Below the pieces are notes generated by a model that worked only from the letters and a program-made list of their open reading frames with translations, did not search any database and had not been told where the DNA came from. From positions 124,001-188,000 of the forward strand of contig JAEZHI010000019.1 in assembly GCA_023436885.1 (NCBI GenBank): a DNA stretch of 64,000 nt, given 5' to 3'. Source of the DNA: Pseudomonadota bacterium (GTDB lineage: Bacteria > Pseudomonadota > Alphaproteobacteria > Rhizobiales > Pleomorphomonadaceae). The position numbers and the translations under genes are program-made. This document shows, piece after piece, positions 33,674 to 43,043 of the stretch (positions within the stretch are counted from its first letter, which is position 1; every line of letters starts with the position of its first letter).

Positions 33674-34256
33674 CCCAGCCTCGCTCGAAATCGAATTGGA
33701 TGTTTCAAACCTATTCTACCGTTCCGACCAATACCAACCTTAACTGCCTTTATTCGCTGGCGTCAGGGAATTCGGCTGATTTTCAATAAGGTAAGCTACA
33801 CATCGACCATTGGGCACCCATCCCTAGAGGCTAGACAAAGCCAACGACCAACGCAGCAAGCTGCGAGACGAAGGTCGCATCATACTGATTTCATTATGCA
33901 ATATTGAACCCTCCCGTAATCCACCATCGGCACTTCTGACGTCCGTTAAGCCCGGGTCTTCGACCAAATGGCTATGTTTCAGCGGGGCGTAGAGGGAGCT
34001 TTCGAGCAGGAAGGCCTTGACGGGTCGACAGGATGGAACTTAAATTCCATCTCGAAAAAAGACTGTTCCATATCATCCAACTGAGGTCCTTGACGGACAC
34101 CATCGGCATTCGAAACGGAACAGCCTTCAAGCGGTCAATCCCGAAAGAGATTGTGAATCGTTTTCACTACAGGCGCGGCAACGGTCCGAAGCATTTGGCC
34201 GACGGGGAAGATCCGCGACACCCCCGCGGAAAACAGTCGAGGGAGAAAGCTCAATC
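33674..34256 (+). other. Regulatory gap between iolR and iolG
   Basis: No convincing gene. It holds the divergent promoters, the exact operator at 34035-34048 and a long untranslated-looking leader before iolG. A short open frame from 34033 to 34260 has no recognisable product. Confidence 0.5.
34035..34048. promoter_or_regulatory. IolR-type operator upstream of iolG
   Basis: GGAA-CTTAAA-TTCC, exact match to the GGAA-N6-TTCC motif. Confidence 0.62.
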
Positions 34257-35252
34257 ATGACACTGAGATTTGGATTGCTGGGCGCAGGGCGCATCGGCAA
34301 GGTTCATGCTGGCGCTGTCGCTGCCAACGCAGGCGCCAAGCTGGTGGCCGTGGCCGACGCGCTGCCGGAAGCGGCAGCCTTCATCTCGAAGTCGTCCGGC
34401 GCGGAAGTGCGCACGATCGATGAGATCATGAACGCCAAGGACATCGACGCCGTCCTGATCACGACGCCGACCGACATGCACTCCGACATGATCGAGCAGG
34501 CAGCGCGCGCCAAAAAGGCCATCTTCTGCGAAAAGCCGATCGATCTCGATCTCGATCGCGTACGTCGTTGTCTCGATACCGTCGCCAAGGAAAAGGCGGC
34601 GCTGATGATCGGCTTCAACCGCCGCTTCGACCCCAATTTCATGGAAGTGCGCGCCCGCATTGACGCCGGCCAGATCGGCGCTGTCGAGATGGTGTCGATC
34701 ACCTCGCGCGACCCCTCCCCGCCGCCGGCGACCTATGTGGCACGTTCGGGTGGCATGTTCCGCGATATGACGATCCACGACTTCGACATGGCGTCCTTCC
34801 TGCTCGGCGAAGATCCGGTCAAGGTGTTCGCCGTCGGCTCGAGCCTGGTCGATCCGGAGATCGGCAAGGCCGGCGATATCGACAGCGGCTCGGTCATTCT
34901 CACCACCAAGTCCGGCAAGATCGCCCAGATCTCCAACTCCCGCCGTGCCACCTACGGCTACGATCAGCGCATCGAAGTCCATGGCTCGAAGGGTATGGTG
35001 CATGCCGAGAACGTGCGCGCTACGACCGTCGAAGTGGCCAACTCGGAAGGCTATCGCCGCGAGCCGCTACTCGATTTCTTCATGACCCGCTATACGCAGG
35101 CCTACGCCAACGAGATCGCCACCTTCATCAAGGCGCTCGAAGCCGGCAAGCCCATGCAGCCGTCGGGTGAAGACGGTCTCAAGGCGCTCGCCATGGCCGA
35201 CGCAGCGGTGAAATCGTTGAAGGAAGGCCGTCAGGTCGAGATCGCCTACTGA
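34257..35252 (+). CDS. iolG: myo-Inositol 2-dehydrogenase
   Basis: A 331-residue NAD-dependent dehydrogenase that oxidises myo-inositol to scyllo-inosose. It has the Rossmann motif FGLLGAGRIGKVHA, the catalytic Lys in IFCEKPIDLD, GFNRRFDPNF and the IolG/IdhA-type active-site segment GGMFRDMTIHDFDMA with the catalytic Asp/His. Rhizobial IdhA has the same sequence blocks. GAGGGA lies about 12 nt upstream. Followed, after 144 nt, by the second RpiR gene. Confidence 0.93.
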   Translation: MTLRFGLLGAGRIGKVHAGAVAANAGAKLVAVADALPEAAAFISKSSGAEVRTIDEIMNAKDIDAVLITTPTDMHSDMIEQAARAKKAIFCEKPIDLDLDRVRRCLDTVAKEKAALMIGFNRRFDPNFMEVRARIDAGQIGAVEMVSITSRDPSPPPATYVARSGGMFRDMTIHDFDMASFLLGEDPVKVFAVGSSLVDPEIGKAGDIDSGSVILTTKSGKIAQISNSRRATYGYDQRIEVHGSKGMVHAENVRATTVEVANSEGYRREPLLDFFMTRYTQAYANEIATFIKALEAGKPMQPSGEDGLKALAMADAAVKSLKEGRQVEIAY

Positions 35253-35396
35253 TCAAAGCGAACGGCCGGCGTCAGTCGCCGGCCGTTCTTTCGGCAGCTC
35301 CAGATGAGCGCCTTGTATTCCCCGTCCCGGTGCACGACGTCACCCGGAGCCAGAACGCTCGCTCCGCCGGCACCGCCTTGCCAAGAGTGATCCCGC

Positions 35397-36260
35397 ATGC
35401 CCAGTCTTGCAGACCAGCCGGGCAATCTTGCGCCCGAACGGGCGGTTCTCACAAGCTATCAGCCCCTTAAGGAAGAGATCGTTCGGCGGCAGAAGACGCT
35501 GCCAAAGCGTCTCCTTCAGATCGCCGCCTTCGCTCTCGACCAGCCAGACGAGATCGCCTTCGGGACGGTGTCGTCGATTGCCAAGAATGTTGGCGTCCCT
35601 CCGTCGGCCATCATCCGCTTTGCCCAGCATTTCGGATTTGATGGCTTTGTCGAGATGCAGCGCCTGTTTCGCGATAGAATGCGCGAACGCAGCTCGGAAT
35701 ATGAAGAACGCCTCACCTCGCTCAGCCGTGAGATCGGCCCGGACGATGGGGCCGCCAAGACGCTCGAAGGCTTTCTCACCGCGGGACGACAGTCGATGGA
35801 CGGCGCGCTGCATTCCATCAGCCACGACGTGTTCTCGGCCGCGGCCTCGGTTCTCGCAGAGAGCGAGACGATTTATCTTCTGGCGCGTCGGCGCTCCTAC
35901 CCAATCGTTGCCTACATGGCCTACGCACTGGGCAAGCTCGGTTTGCGATGCGAACTCGCAAACTCGTCCATGGGCATCGATAACGACATGTTGCAATTTG
36001 CCGGTCCCAAGGACGCTGCCTTTGCGGTCAGTTTTTCGCCTTATGCGTCCGAGACCGTCGCCCAAGCCCGAGCCCTTCGGGAACGGGGCGTCGCGCTCGT
36101 CTCGCTCACGGATTCGCCATTCTCTCCCTTGGCGCCGATTTCGAACGTTTGGTTCGAACTTGTCGAATCTGACTATGGCGGCTTTCGCCCCCTCTCCTCT
36201 TCCATGACATTGGCGCTCGCCCTCTGCGTCGCCATCGCTGAGAAGAAACATTGGAATTAA
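35397..36260 (+). CDS. Second RpiR-family regulator in the iol cluster
   Basis: A 287-residue HTH_6-SIS regulator. The HTH part contains VSSIAKNVGVPPSAIIRFAQHFGFDGF, the SIS part RRRSYPIVAYMAYALGKLG and TDSPFSPLAP. It is clearly a paralogue of the regulator at 32780; many positions agree through the SIS domain (for example the shared block SYPI..YMAYA.GKLG.R). It is unusual to have two such regulators five hundred to three thousand bases apart in an iol cluster. One may sense another intermediate or serve the iolC operon. Confidence 0.85.
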   Translation: MPSLADQPGNLAPERAVLTSYQPLKEEIVRRQKTLPKRLLQIAAFALDQPDEIAFGTVSSIAKNVGVPPSAIIRFAQHFGFDGFVEMQRLFRDRMRERSSEYEERLTSLSREIGPDDGAAKTLEGFLTAGRQSMDGALHSISHDVFSAAASVLAESETIYLLARRRSYPIVAYMAYALGKLGLRCELANSSMGIDNDMLQFAGPKDAAFAVSFSPYASETVAQARALRERGVALVSLTDSPFSPLAPISNVWFELVESDYGGFRPLSSSMTLALALCVAIAEKKHWN

Positions 36261-36350
36261 GCGAAACTCGTGGGTCAGCTTCGGCCAGAGCGTCCGTTTC
36301 CGGGATACTACGATGGTATTAGAACGATAATTTCATCGACGTTTCAGATC

Positions 36351-36364
36351 GGAATGTATATTCT
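36351..36364. promoter_or_regulatory. IolR-type operator (one mismatch) upstream of iolC
   Basis: GGAA-TGTATA-TTCT, one base from GGAA-N6-TTCC, 52 nt before the iolC start. The inner part GAATGTATATTC is itself palindromic. Confidence 0.5.
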
Positions 36365-36415
36365 TGTTATCAAGACGCGACACAGCGTAACGACGGAAAG
36401 CCCTGCGAGGAAAAA

Positions 36416-38347
36416 ATGACGGATACCCCCAGCGCGGCCAAAACACTCGACCTGATCGCCATAGGCCGAGCTTCGGTCGATCTTTACGGCCAGCAGATCG
36501 GTACGCGGCTTGAAGATATCGGCAGCTTTGCCAAGTCGGTCGGCGGTTGCCCCGCCAACATTTCCGTTGGAACAGCTAGGCTCGGCCTCAAATCGGCACT
36601 GGTGACACGCGTCGGCAACGAGCAGATGGGTCGGTTCATCCTCGAGCAGCTCGCCCGCGAAGCGGTCGATACGTCTGGTATCACCGTCGATCGCGACCGG
36701 CTGACCGCTCTGGTTTTGCTCGCCGTGGAAGATGAGGGCGTTTCGCCCATGATCTTCTATCGCTCCGACTGCGCCGACATGGCTCTTTCCGAAAGCGACA
36801 TTGATGAGGCGTTGATCGCCCGTAGCCGTTCGATCGTGGTCACCGGCACGCACTTCTCTCGTCCGCACTCCGAGGCTGCCCAGCGCAAGGCCATAGCGCT
36901 TGCCAAGAAGCACGGCACCAAGGTGGTGATCGACATCGACTATCGCCCCAACCTCTGGGGTCTTGCCGGCCATGACGCGGGCTTCGAGCGCTATGTGAAG
37001 TCCGACCGCGTCTCGGGCCTGCTGCGCACCGTTCTTGCTGATTGCGATCTCATCGTCGGTACCGAAGAAGAGATCATGATCGCCACCGGCGCCGATAGCG
37101 TGCTGGCGTCTCTTAAGCTGATCCGGTCGATCAACTCGGTCGCCACCATCGTGCTGAAGCGCGGCGCCATGGGCTGCATCGTCTATGATGGCCCGATCTC
37201 GGACGACCTCGAGGATGGCATCGTCGGCAAGGGATTCCCGATCGAGGTATTCAACGTCCTCGGTGCCGGCGACGCCTTCATGTCGGGCTTCCTCAGAGGT
37301 TGGCTCAAGGGTGAGACGCTTGCCACCTGTGCTACGTGGGCCAACGCCTGCGGCGCCTTCGCGGTATCCCGCCTTCTCTGCTCGCCCGAATACCCGACCT
37401 GGGAAGAGCTCAGCCACTTCCTTGCACATGGCAGCAGCGAGCGGGCTCTCCGCAAGGATGCCTCTCTCAATCACATCCATTGGGCGACAACCCGCCGTGG
37501 TGAGTATCCCACCATGATGGCCCTTGCCATCGATCACCGCAGCCAGGTCGAGGACCTTGCCCAGGATGCGGCGACGCTGAAGCGCGTTCCGGACTTCAAA
37601 GTGCTGGCCGTGAAAGCTGCCCAGCGGGTAGCGGCGGGACGGCCAGGCTTCGGAATGCTACTCGACGACAAGTATGGTCAGAAGGCGCTGTTTGCCGCCG
37701 GAGCCGGCAAGGGACTGTGGGTCGCAAAGCCCATCGAGCTGCCCGGCTCGCGTCCGCTGAAGTTCGAGTTCAGCCAGGATATCGGCAGCCGCCTGATCGA
37801 ATGGCCGCTCGAACACTGCATCAAGGTGCTCTGCTTCTACCATCCCGACGATCCCGCCGACCTCAAGGCCGAACAGACCGCCAAGCTCCTGACCGCCTAT
37901 GAAGCAGCACGCAAGGTGGGCCGCGAGATCCTGATCGAGATCATCGCTTCCAAGGCCGGCCCTCTCACCGACGACACGGCGGCAAGAGTGCTCAAGGAAC
38001 TCTATGCTGCTGGTCTGAAGCCTGACTGGTGGAAGCTGGAGCCACAGGCTTCGGAAGTGGCCTGGAAAGCCATCGATGGCGTGATCAAGCTCAACGACCC
38101 CCATTGCCGTGGCGTCGTGCTTCTGGGCCTCGAGGCGCCGATCGAAACACTCAAGCAAGGCTTCGCAGCCGCCAAGAGCGCGCCCTGCGTCAAGGGATTT
38201 GCCGTCGGCCGCACCATCTTCGCCGATGCTGCGAAGCGCTGGTTGGCCAATGAAATCGACGACGAGACGGCCATCGCTGACATGGCGCAAAAGTTCGGCG
38301 CGCTCGTTGAGATATGGTTGTCGCTTGGTGCGTCGCGGGCGGCCTGA
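36416..38347 (+). CDS. iolC: 5-dehydro-2-deoxygluconokinase fused to DUF2090 aldolase-like domain
   Basis: A 643-residue fusion. Residues 1-330 are a PfkB-family kinase (DLIAIGRASVDLYGQQIG, GGCPANISVGTARLG and the catalytic GAGDAFMSGFLRG), which phosphorylates 5-dehydro-2-deoxy-D-gluconate. Residues about 345-640 are a DUF2090 domain, a TIM-barrel of the LacD-like aldolase group (MALAIDHRSQVEDLA, LLDDKYGQ and LKPDWWKLEP). It probably splits the phosphorylated product into DHAP and malonate semialdehyde, the IolJ step; no separate iolJ is in the cluster. The fusion is common in Hyphomicrobiales. GAGGA lies 9 nt upstream. Confidence 0.93.
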   Translation: MTDTPSAAKTLDLIAIGRASVDLYGQQIGTRLEDIGSFAKSVGGCPANISVGTARLGLKSALVTRVGNEQMGRFILEQLAREAVDTSGITVDRDRLTALVLLAVEDEGVSPMIFYRSDCADMALSESDIDEALIARSRSIVVTGTHFSRPHSEAAQRKAIALAKKHGTKVVIDIDYRPNLWGLAGHDAGFERYVKSDRVSGLLRTVLADCDLIVGTEEEIMIATGADSVLASLKLIRSINSVATIVLKRGAMGCIVYDGPISDDLEDGIVGKGFPIEVFNVLGAGDAFMSGFLRGWLKGETLATCATWANACGAFAVSRLLCSPEYPTWEELSHFLAHGSSERALRKDASLNHIHWATTRRGEYPTMMALAIDHRSQVEDLAQDAATLKRVPDFKVLAVKAAQRVAAGRPGFGMLLDDKYGQKALFAAGAGKGLWVAKPIELPGSRPLKFEFSQDIGSRLIEWPLEHCIKVLCFYHPDDPADLKAEQTAKLLTAYEAARKVGREILIEIIASKAGPLTDDTAARVLKELYAAGLKPDWWKLEPQASEVAWKAIDGVIKLNDPHCRGVVLLGLEAPIETLKQGFAAAKSAPCVKGFAVGRTIFADAAKRWLANEIDDETAIADMAQKFGALVEIWLSLGASRAA

Positions 38348-38422
38348 TCGACATCTGAACGGAAAAGACAATCAAGAAGGGGTCGCCGCAACGATGACGG
38401 CGCCCACTTCGGGAGGACGAAT

Positions 38423-40276
38423 ATGGCAGGCAAGACAGTTCGACTGACGGTTGCGCAGGCAACGGTGCGTTTCCTGGTCAACCAGAAGACCATCATCGAC
38501 GGCGAGAAGCTGCCGATCTTCGCCGGCTGCTGGGCGATCTTCGGCCATGGCAACGTGGCCGGCCTCGGTGAGGCGCTCTATCAGGTTCGCGAGACGTTCC
38601 CGACGCTGCGTGCCCACAACGAGCAGGCAATGGCGCACTCGGCGATCGCCTTCGCCAAGGCGACCTTTCGTCGCCGCTTCATGGCTTGCACGACCTCGAT
38701 CGGCCCGGGCGCCCTCAACATGGTGACGGCCGCTGCCGTCGCTCACGTCAACCGTCTGCCGCTTCTTCTGCTGCCGGGCGATGTCTTTGCCAATCGCATG
38801 CCCGATCCGGTGCTGCAGCAGGTCGAAGATTTCCAGGACGGTACGGTATCGGCCAATGACTGCTTCCGTCCGGTGTCGCGTTATTTCGATCGTATCCAGC
38901 GCCCGGAACAGCTGATCGCGGCCCTGCAGCGGACCATGCACGTGCTGACCGATCCGACGGAATGCGGGCCGGTGACGCTGGCCATGTGCCAGGACGTGCA
39001 GGCAGAGGCCTATGACTGGCCCGAAACCCTGTTCGAGGAAAAAGTCTGGGTACCGCGTCGCATTCGCCCGGACGAGAACGAGCTCGCAACAGCGATCAGT
39101 CTTCTCAAGTCTGCCAGGAACCCAATGATCATTGCCGGTGGCGGCGTGCTTTACTCCGAAGCGACCGCCGCTCTCGTCGCTTTTGCGGAGAAGCATCACA
39201 TCCCCGTGTCGGTAACCCAGGCTGGCAAGTCGTCGATCGACGAAACCCATCCTCTGGCGCTCGGCGCCGTCGGCGTGACCGGCACCTCGGCCGCCAACGC
39301 GCTGGCCACCGATGCCGATCTGGTGCTGGCCATCGGAACGCGCTTCCAGGACTTCACCACCGGATCGTGGGCGCTGTTCAAGAGCGGCGAGCTCAAAATC
39401 ATTGCGCTTAACGTCGCCAGCTATGACACGACCAAGCACAATGCTGCCCCGCTGGTAGCCGACGCGAAGGTTGGCCTCGAGCTGTTGTCGAAGGGACTTG
39501 GAGATTGGAAGGCGCCGCGCGTTGCCGAACGTGCTGCCAAGGAAAAGACCAAGTGGCTCGAAGCCGCAGGCAAGGCACTGGCTCCGACCAATGTCGAGAA
39601 GCCCTCCGACGCTCAGGTGATCGGTGCTGTGGCCCGCACGCTGGGCGGAGCCAACTCGGTTGTCGTCTGTGCCGCAGGCGGTCTCCCCGGCGAACTCGAC
39701 AAGCTCTGGGTACCGACCGTGCCCGGCAGCTACCACATGGAATATGGCTTTTCCTGCATGGGCTATGAGATCGCCGGCGGTATCGGCGTCAAGATGGCCA
39801 ACCCGGAGAAGGACGTCGTCGTCATGGTCGGCGACGGCTCCTACATGATGATGAACTCCGAGTTGGCCACGTCCGTGAGCCTTGGACAGAAGCTGACCGT
39901 GGTGCTGCTCGACAACCACGGCTTCGGCTGCATCAACCGCCTGCAGATGGCCACCGGCGGCGCCAACTTCAACAATCTCTGGCAGGACTGCATCATGCAG
40001 GAACAGCCGCAGATTGACTTCCGGGCTCACGCTGAGAGCATGGGCGCCATCGCTGTCAAGGTTTCCTCGATTTCCGAGCTCGAAGCAGAACTGGCCAAGG
40101 CCAAGACCGCCGATCGCACCACTGTGGTCGTGATCGATACCGATCCGCTCATCACGACGGATGCCGGTGGACACTGGTGGGATGTGGCAGTGCCCGAAAC
40201 GTCGCCGCGCAAGCAGGTGGCTGGCGCGCGCGAAGCATACGAAGTCGCCAAGCGCCTGCAGCGCGTTTTTGACTGA
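38423..40276 (+). CDS. iolD: Trihydroxycyclohexanedione hydrolase
   Basis: A 617-residue TPP-dependent enzyme that opens the cyclohexanedione ring to 5-deoxy-D-glucuronate. The PYR domain carries the catalytic Glu in LRAHNEQAMAHSA. The PP domain has the TPP-Mg motif GDGSYMMMNSELATSVSLG to DNHGFGCIN. The central domain has IIAGGGVLYSEA. GGAGGACGAAT precedes the ATG. It is the second gene of the iolCDBA operon, 75 nt after iolC. Confidence 0.95.
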   Translation: MAGKTVRLTVAQATVRFLVNQKTIIDGEKLPIFAGCWAIFGHGNVAGLGEALYQVRETFPTLRAHNEQAMAHSAIAFAKATFRRRFMACTTSIGPGALNMVTAAAVAHVNRLPLLLLPGDVFANRMPDPVLQQVEDFQDGTVSANDCFRPVSRYFDRIQRPEQLIAALQRTMHVLTDPTECGPVTLAMCQDVQAEAYDWPETLFEEKVWVPRRIRPDENELATAISLLKSARNPMIIAGGGVLYSEATAALVAFAEKHHIPVSVTQAGKSSIDETHPLALGAVGVTGTSAANALATDADLVLAIGTRFQDFTTGSWALFKSGELKIIALNVASYDTTKHNAAPLVADAKVGLELLSKGLGDWKAPRVAERAAKEKTKWLEAAGKALAPTNVEKPSDAQVIGAVARTLGGANSVVVCAAGGLPGELDKLWVPTVPGSYHMEYGFSCMGYEIAGGIGVKMANPEKDVVVMVGDGSYMMMNSELATSVSLGQKLTVVLLDNHGFGCINRLQMATGGANFNNLWQDCIMQEQPQIDFRAHAESMGAIAVKVSSISELEAELAKAKTADRTTVVVIDTDPLITTDAGGHWWDVAVPETSPRKQVAGAREAYEVAKRLQRVFD

Positions 40277-40300
40277 GCCATCGCCGAAAAGGAGACATCC

Positions 40301-41128
40301 ATGTCCAACTCACATCTCCGCGTTCGGCCCAAGGCTGGCCATGGTTTGGTCAGCGAGGTGACGCCGAAAAGCGCCGGCTGGACTTACGTCGGGTTCGCAC
40401 TTCACCGCCTTGAGCCCGGCAAGGCGCTCAAGGCGGAGACGGGAAAGCTCGAAGTCTGCCTCGTGCTGGTTTCCGGCAAGATCCGTCTGTCGATCGACGG
40501 CAAGGATCAGGGCGAGATCGGCGAGCGGATGAGCCCGTTCGAAGGTGCCCCCTGGGCAGCTTTCATCCCACCCGGCGGCAACTATGAGCTGGTTGCCACA
40601 ACAGAAGCAGAAGTGGCGGTTTGCTCGGCACCAGGCGCAGCCGGCTATTCTGCAAAGCTTATCCCGCCCGGTACGCATCCGCAGATCACGCGCGGCAAGG
40701 GATCCAACACGCGGCTTGTCACCAACATCATGCCGGAGAATGACGGTTCCGCTCATTCGCTGCTGGTCGTCGAGGTGATCACGCCAGGTGGCAACACATC
40801 GAGCTATCCGCCGCACAAGCACGACCAGGATGCCATCCCGGCCGAGAGCCATCTCGAGGAAACCTATTATCACCGCTTCAACCCACCCCAGGGTTACGGC
40901 TTCCAGCGCGTCTACACCGACGACCGCAGCCTCGATGAGGTGGTTCTGCTCGAGGACGGCGACGTGGTGATGGTGCCCAAAGGCTACCACCCGGTGGCGA
41001 CCATCCATGGCTACGACAACTACTACCTCAACGTCATGGCCGGGCCGAAGCGGATCTGGAAGTTCCACAACGAGCCGGCTCACGAGTGGCTGTTCACCGG
41101 CCTCGGTGTGCCGACGGCATCGCGCTGA
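40301..41128 (+). CDS. iolB: 5-deoxy-glucuronate isomerase
   Basis: A 275-residue cupin (KduI/IolB family) that turns 5-deoxy-glucuronate into 5-dehydro-2-deoxygluconate. The metal-binding block is SSYPPHKHDQD ... SHLEETYYHRF with His residues and Glu, then GFQRVYTDDRSLDE and VPKGYHPVATIHGYDNYYL. Third gene of iolCDBA, 24 nt after iolD. Confidence 0.95.
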   Translation: MSNSHLRVRPKAGHGLVSEVTPKSAGWTYVGFALHRLEPGKALKAETGKLEVCLVLVSGKIRLSIDGKDQGEIGERMSPFEGAPWAAFIPPGGNYELVATTEAEVAVCSAPGAAGYSAKLIPPGTHPQITRGKGSNTRLVTNIMPENDGSAHSLLVVEVITPGGNTSSYPPHKHDQDAIPAESHLEETYYHRFNPPQGYGFQRVYTDDRSLDEVVLLEDGDVVMVPKGYHPVATIHGYDNYYLNVMAGPKRIWKFHNEPAHEWLFTGLGVPTASR

Positions 41129-41230
41129 AATTCCGAAAGAGCTCGCGGCCCTTTCAAGACAATCCCCTCGCCGGCAGCGGTTGGCTGAACGGGCGATCGA
41201 TATCCTGAGACAAGAACTACGGAGAAGATC

Positions 41231-42775
41231 ATGAACATGGAAGTCCTGAAGCATCAGTTCGGCAAGGTCGAACGTCTCAGGTACCTCGTTGACAACGAAT
41301 GGCGCGTCTCCAAGACCACCAAGTACATGCCGGTGATGGACCCCTCGACCGGCAAGCAGATCGCCGAGGCCCCCTGCTGCACGCAGGAAGAGGTGGACTC
41401 CGCGGTTGCCGCCGCCGCTCGCGCCTTCCCGGCCTGGCGCGACACGCCAATCCCGACCCGCATTCAGCTGATGTTCCGCTTCAAGCAGTTGCTCGACGCC
41501 CATCTCGACGAGCTGACCGAGCTGCTGGCCACCGAGAACGGCAAGGTTCTGTCGGAAGCCAAGGGCGACGTTCTCAAGGCGATCGAAGTCGTCGAGTGCG
41601 CCTGCTCGACGCACTACCTGATGCAGGGTGATACCTGCATGAACGTGTCGACCGGCTACGACACCGTGTCCTTCCGCGAGCCGCTCGGCGTATTCGCCGC
41701 CATCGCGCCCTATAACTTCCCGGCCATGATCCCGATGGGCTGGATGATCCCGTTTGCGATCACCACCGGCAACACCGTCGTGCTGAAGGCCGCTTCCATG
41801 GTGCCGCAGACGGCCAGCCGCATGCTGGAGCTGCTGATCGAGGCCGGCCTGCCCAAGGGCGTCGTCAACCTCGTGACCTGTTCGCGCGTCGAGGCCGACA
41901 GCCTGCTGGTCAACCCGGCCATCAAGGGCGTCTGCTTCGTCGGTTCGACCTCGGTCGGTCTGCACATCTACAAGACCGCAGCTGCCAACGGCAAGCGTGT
42001 CCAGGCGCTGACCGAGGCCAAGAACCACGCGCTCGTTCTTGAGGATTGCGTGCTTGAGCGCACCGTTCGCGGCATCATCAACTCGACCTATGGCTGCGCC
42101 GGCCAGCGCTGCATGGCCCTGCCGGTCGTCTGCGTCCAGGAGAGCATCGCCGACGAGTTCGTGGCGCTGTTCAAGAAGATCGCCCAGGAACTCAAGCTCG
42201 GCCCGGCCTATGTCGCCGGCTCGCAGCTCGGCCCGGTCATCTCGTCCGGCCAGAAGGAGTCGATCGAGAAGGCCATCCAGCGCGGTGTCGATGAAGGCGC
42301 GACGTTGGTGCTCGACGGTCGTGGCGCCAAGGTGCCGGGTTACGAGGACGGCTACTTCGTCGGTCCGACCATCCTGGACCACGTCAAACCCGGCTCCTTC
42401 GTCGGCGAGGAAGAGATCTTCGGACCGGTGACGTCGATCAAGCGCGTCAAGGACTTCGAGGAAGGCATCGCCATCATGAATGCCAACCGCTTCGCCAACG
42501 GCTCGTGCATCTACACGACCTCCGGTCGTTACGCTCGCGAGTTCGCCAAGCGGACCGATGGCGGCATGGTCGGCATCAACGTCGGCATTCCCGTGCCCTT
42601 CTCGATCTTCCCCTTCTCCGGCCACAAGCAGTCGTTCTTCGGCGACCTGCACACGCTGGGCAAGGATGGCGTCGCCTTCTTCACCGAGACCAAGTCGGTC
42701 ACCTCCGTCTGGTTCTCCGAGGAAGATGCCAAGAAGGCGGTCAGCACCTGGGACGGCACGCTGACCCGCAGCTAA
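41231..42775 (+). CDS. iolA: Methylmalonate/malonate-semialdehyde dehydrogenase (CoA acylating)
   Basis: A 514-residue aldehyde dehydrogenase of the MMSDH family, which converts malonate semialdehyde to acetyl-CoA and CO2. The catalytic Cys is in CAGQRCMALPV, and the segment ALTEAKNHALVLED shows Asn where ordinary aldehyde dehydrogenases have the general base Glu, typical of CoA-acylating MMSDH. GGAGAAG precedes the ATG. It closes the iolCDBA operon; a strong terminator follows. Confidence 0.94.
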   Translation: MNMEVLKHQFGKVERLRYLVDNEWRVSKTTKYMPVMDPSTGKQIAEAPCCTQEEVDSAVAAAARAFPAWRDTPIPTRIQLMFRFKQLLDAHLDELTELLATENGKVLSEAKGDVLKAIEVVECACSTHYLMQGDTCMNVSTGYDTVSFREPLGVFAAIAPYNFPAMIPMGWMIPFAITTGNTVVLKAASMVPQTASRMLELLIEAGLPKGVVNLVTCSRVEADSLLVNPAIKGVCFVGSTSVGLHIYKTAAANGKRVQALTEAKNHALVLEDCVLERTVRGIINSTYGCAGQRCMALPVVCVQESIADEFVALFKKIAQELKLGPAYVAGSQLGPVISSGQKESIEKAIQRGVDEGATLVLDGRGAKVPGYEDGYFVGPTILDHVKPGSFVGEEEIFGPVTSIKRVKDFEEGIAIMNANRFANGSCIYTTSGRYAREFAKRTDGGMVGINVGIPVPFSIFPFSGHKQSFFGDLHTLGKDGVAFFTETKSVTSVWFSEEDAKKAVSTWDGTLTRS

Positions 42776-42853
42776 GGACGCCAAGGTGACGGCGGCTCAG
42801 GCCGCCGCGCCCAACAGACAACAAGCGCCTCTCCTCCTCCCTCCGGCGCTGCT

Positions 42854-42883
42854 GGCCGGCCCTCGTGGCCGGCCTTTTCTTTT
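42854..42883 (+). terminator. Intrinsic terminator of iolCDBA
   Basis: GGCCGGCC-CTCGT-GGCCGGCC followed by TTTTCTTTT. Confidence 0.9.
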
Positions 42884-43043
42884 GTCGGGCCTCGAGACGG
42901 GAAGCAGGAAAGCCAACGATCCAGAAAGCCCATGCTACCTGGCGACATTTCGCAAAAGTGAGGCCGCGAGCCGCTCCCATCGGAACGGCTAGCGGCCCAT
43001 ATTTCTTGGCTATCGCTGGCTATTGCGCAGAGAGTTCGCTTCT

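Noticed and set aside
34033..34260. 75-codon frame before iolG
   Set aside because: Contains the operator at 34035 and ends inside the iolG start; no protein features.
38372..40174. 600-codon open frame on the minus strand
   Set aside because: Lies wholly opposite iolD, has low-complexity His/Arg-rich composition and no family features; a GC-rich antisense shadow.
40310..42784. 824-codon open frame on the minus strand
   Set aside because: Opposite iolB and iolA, with composition typical of antisense frames; the plus-strand genes are certain.
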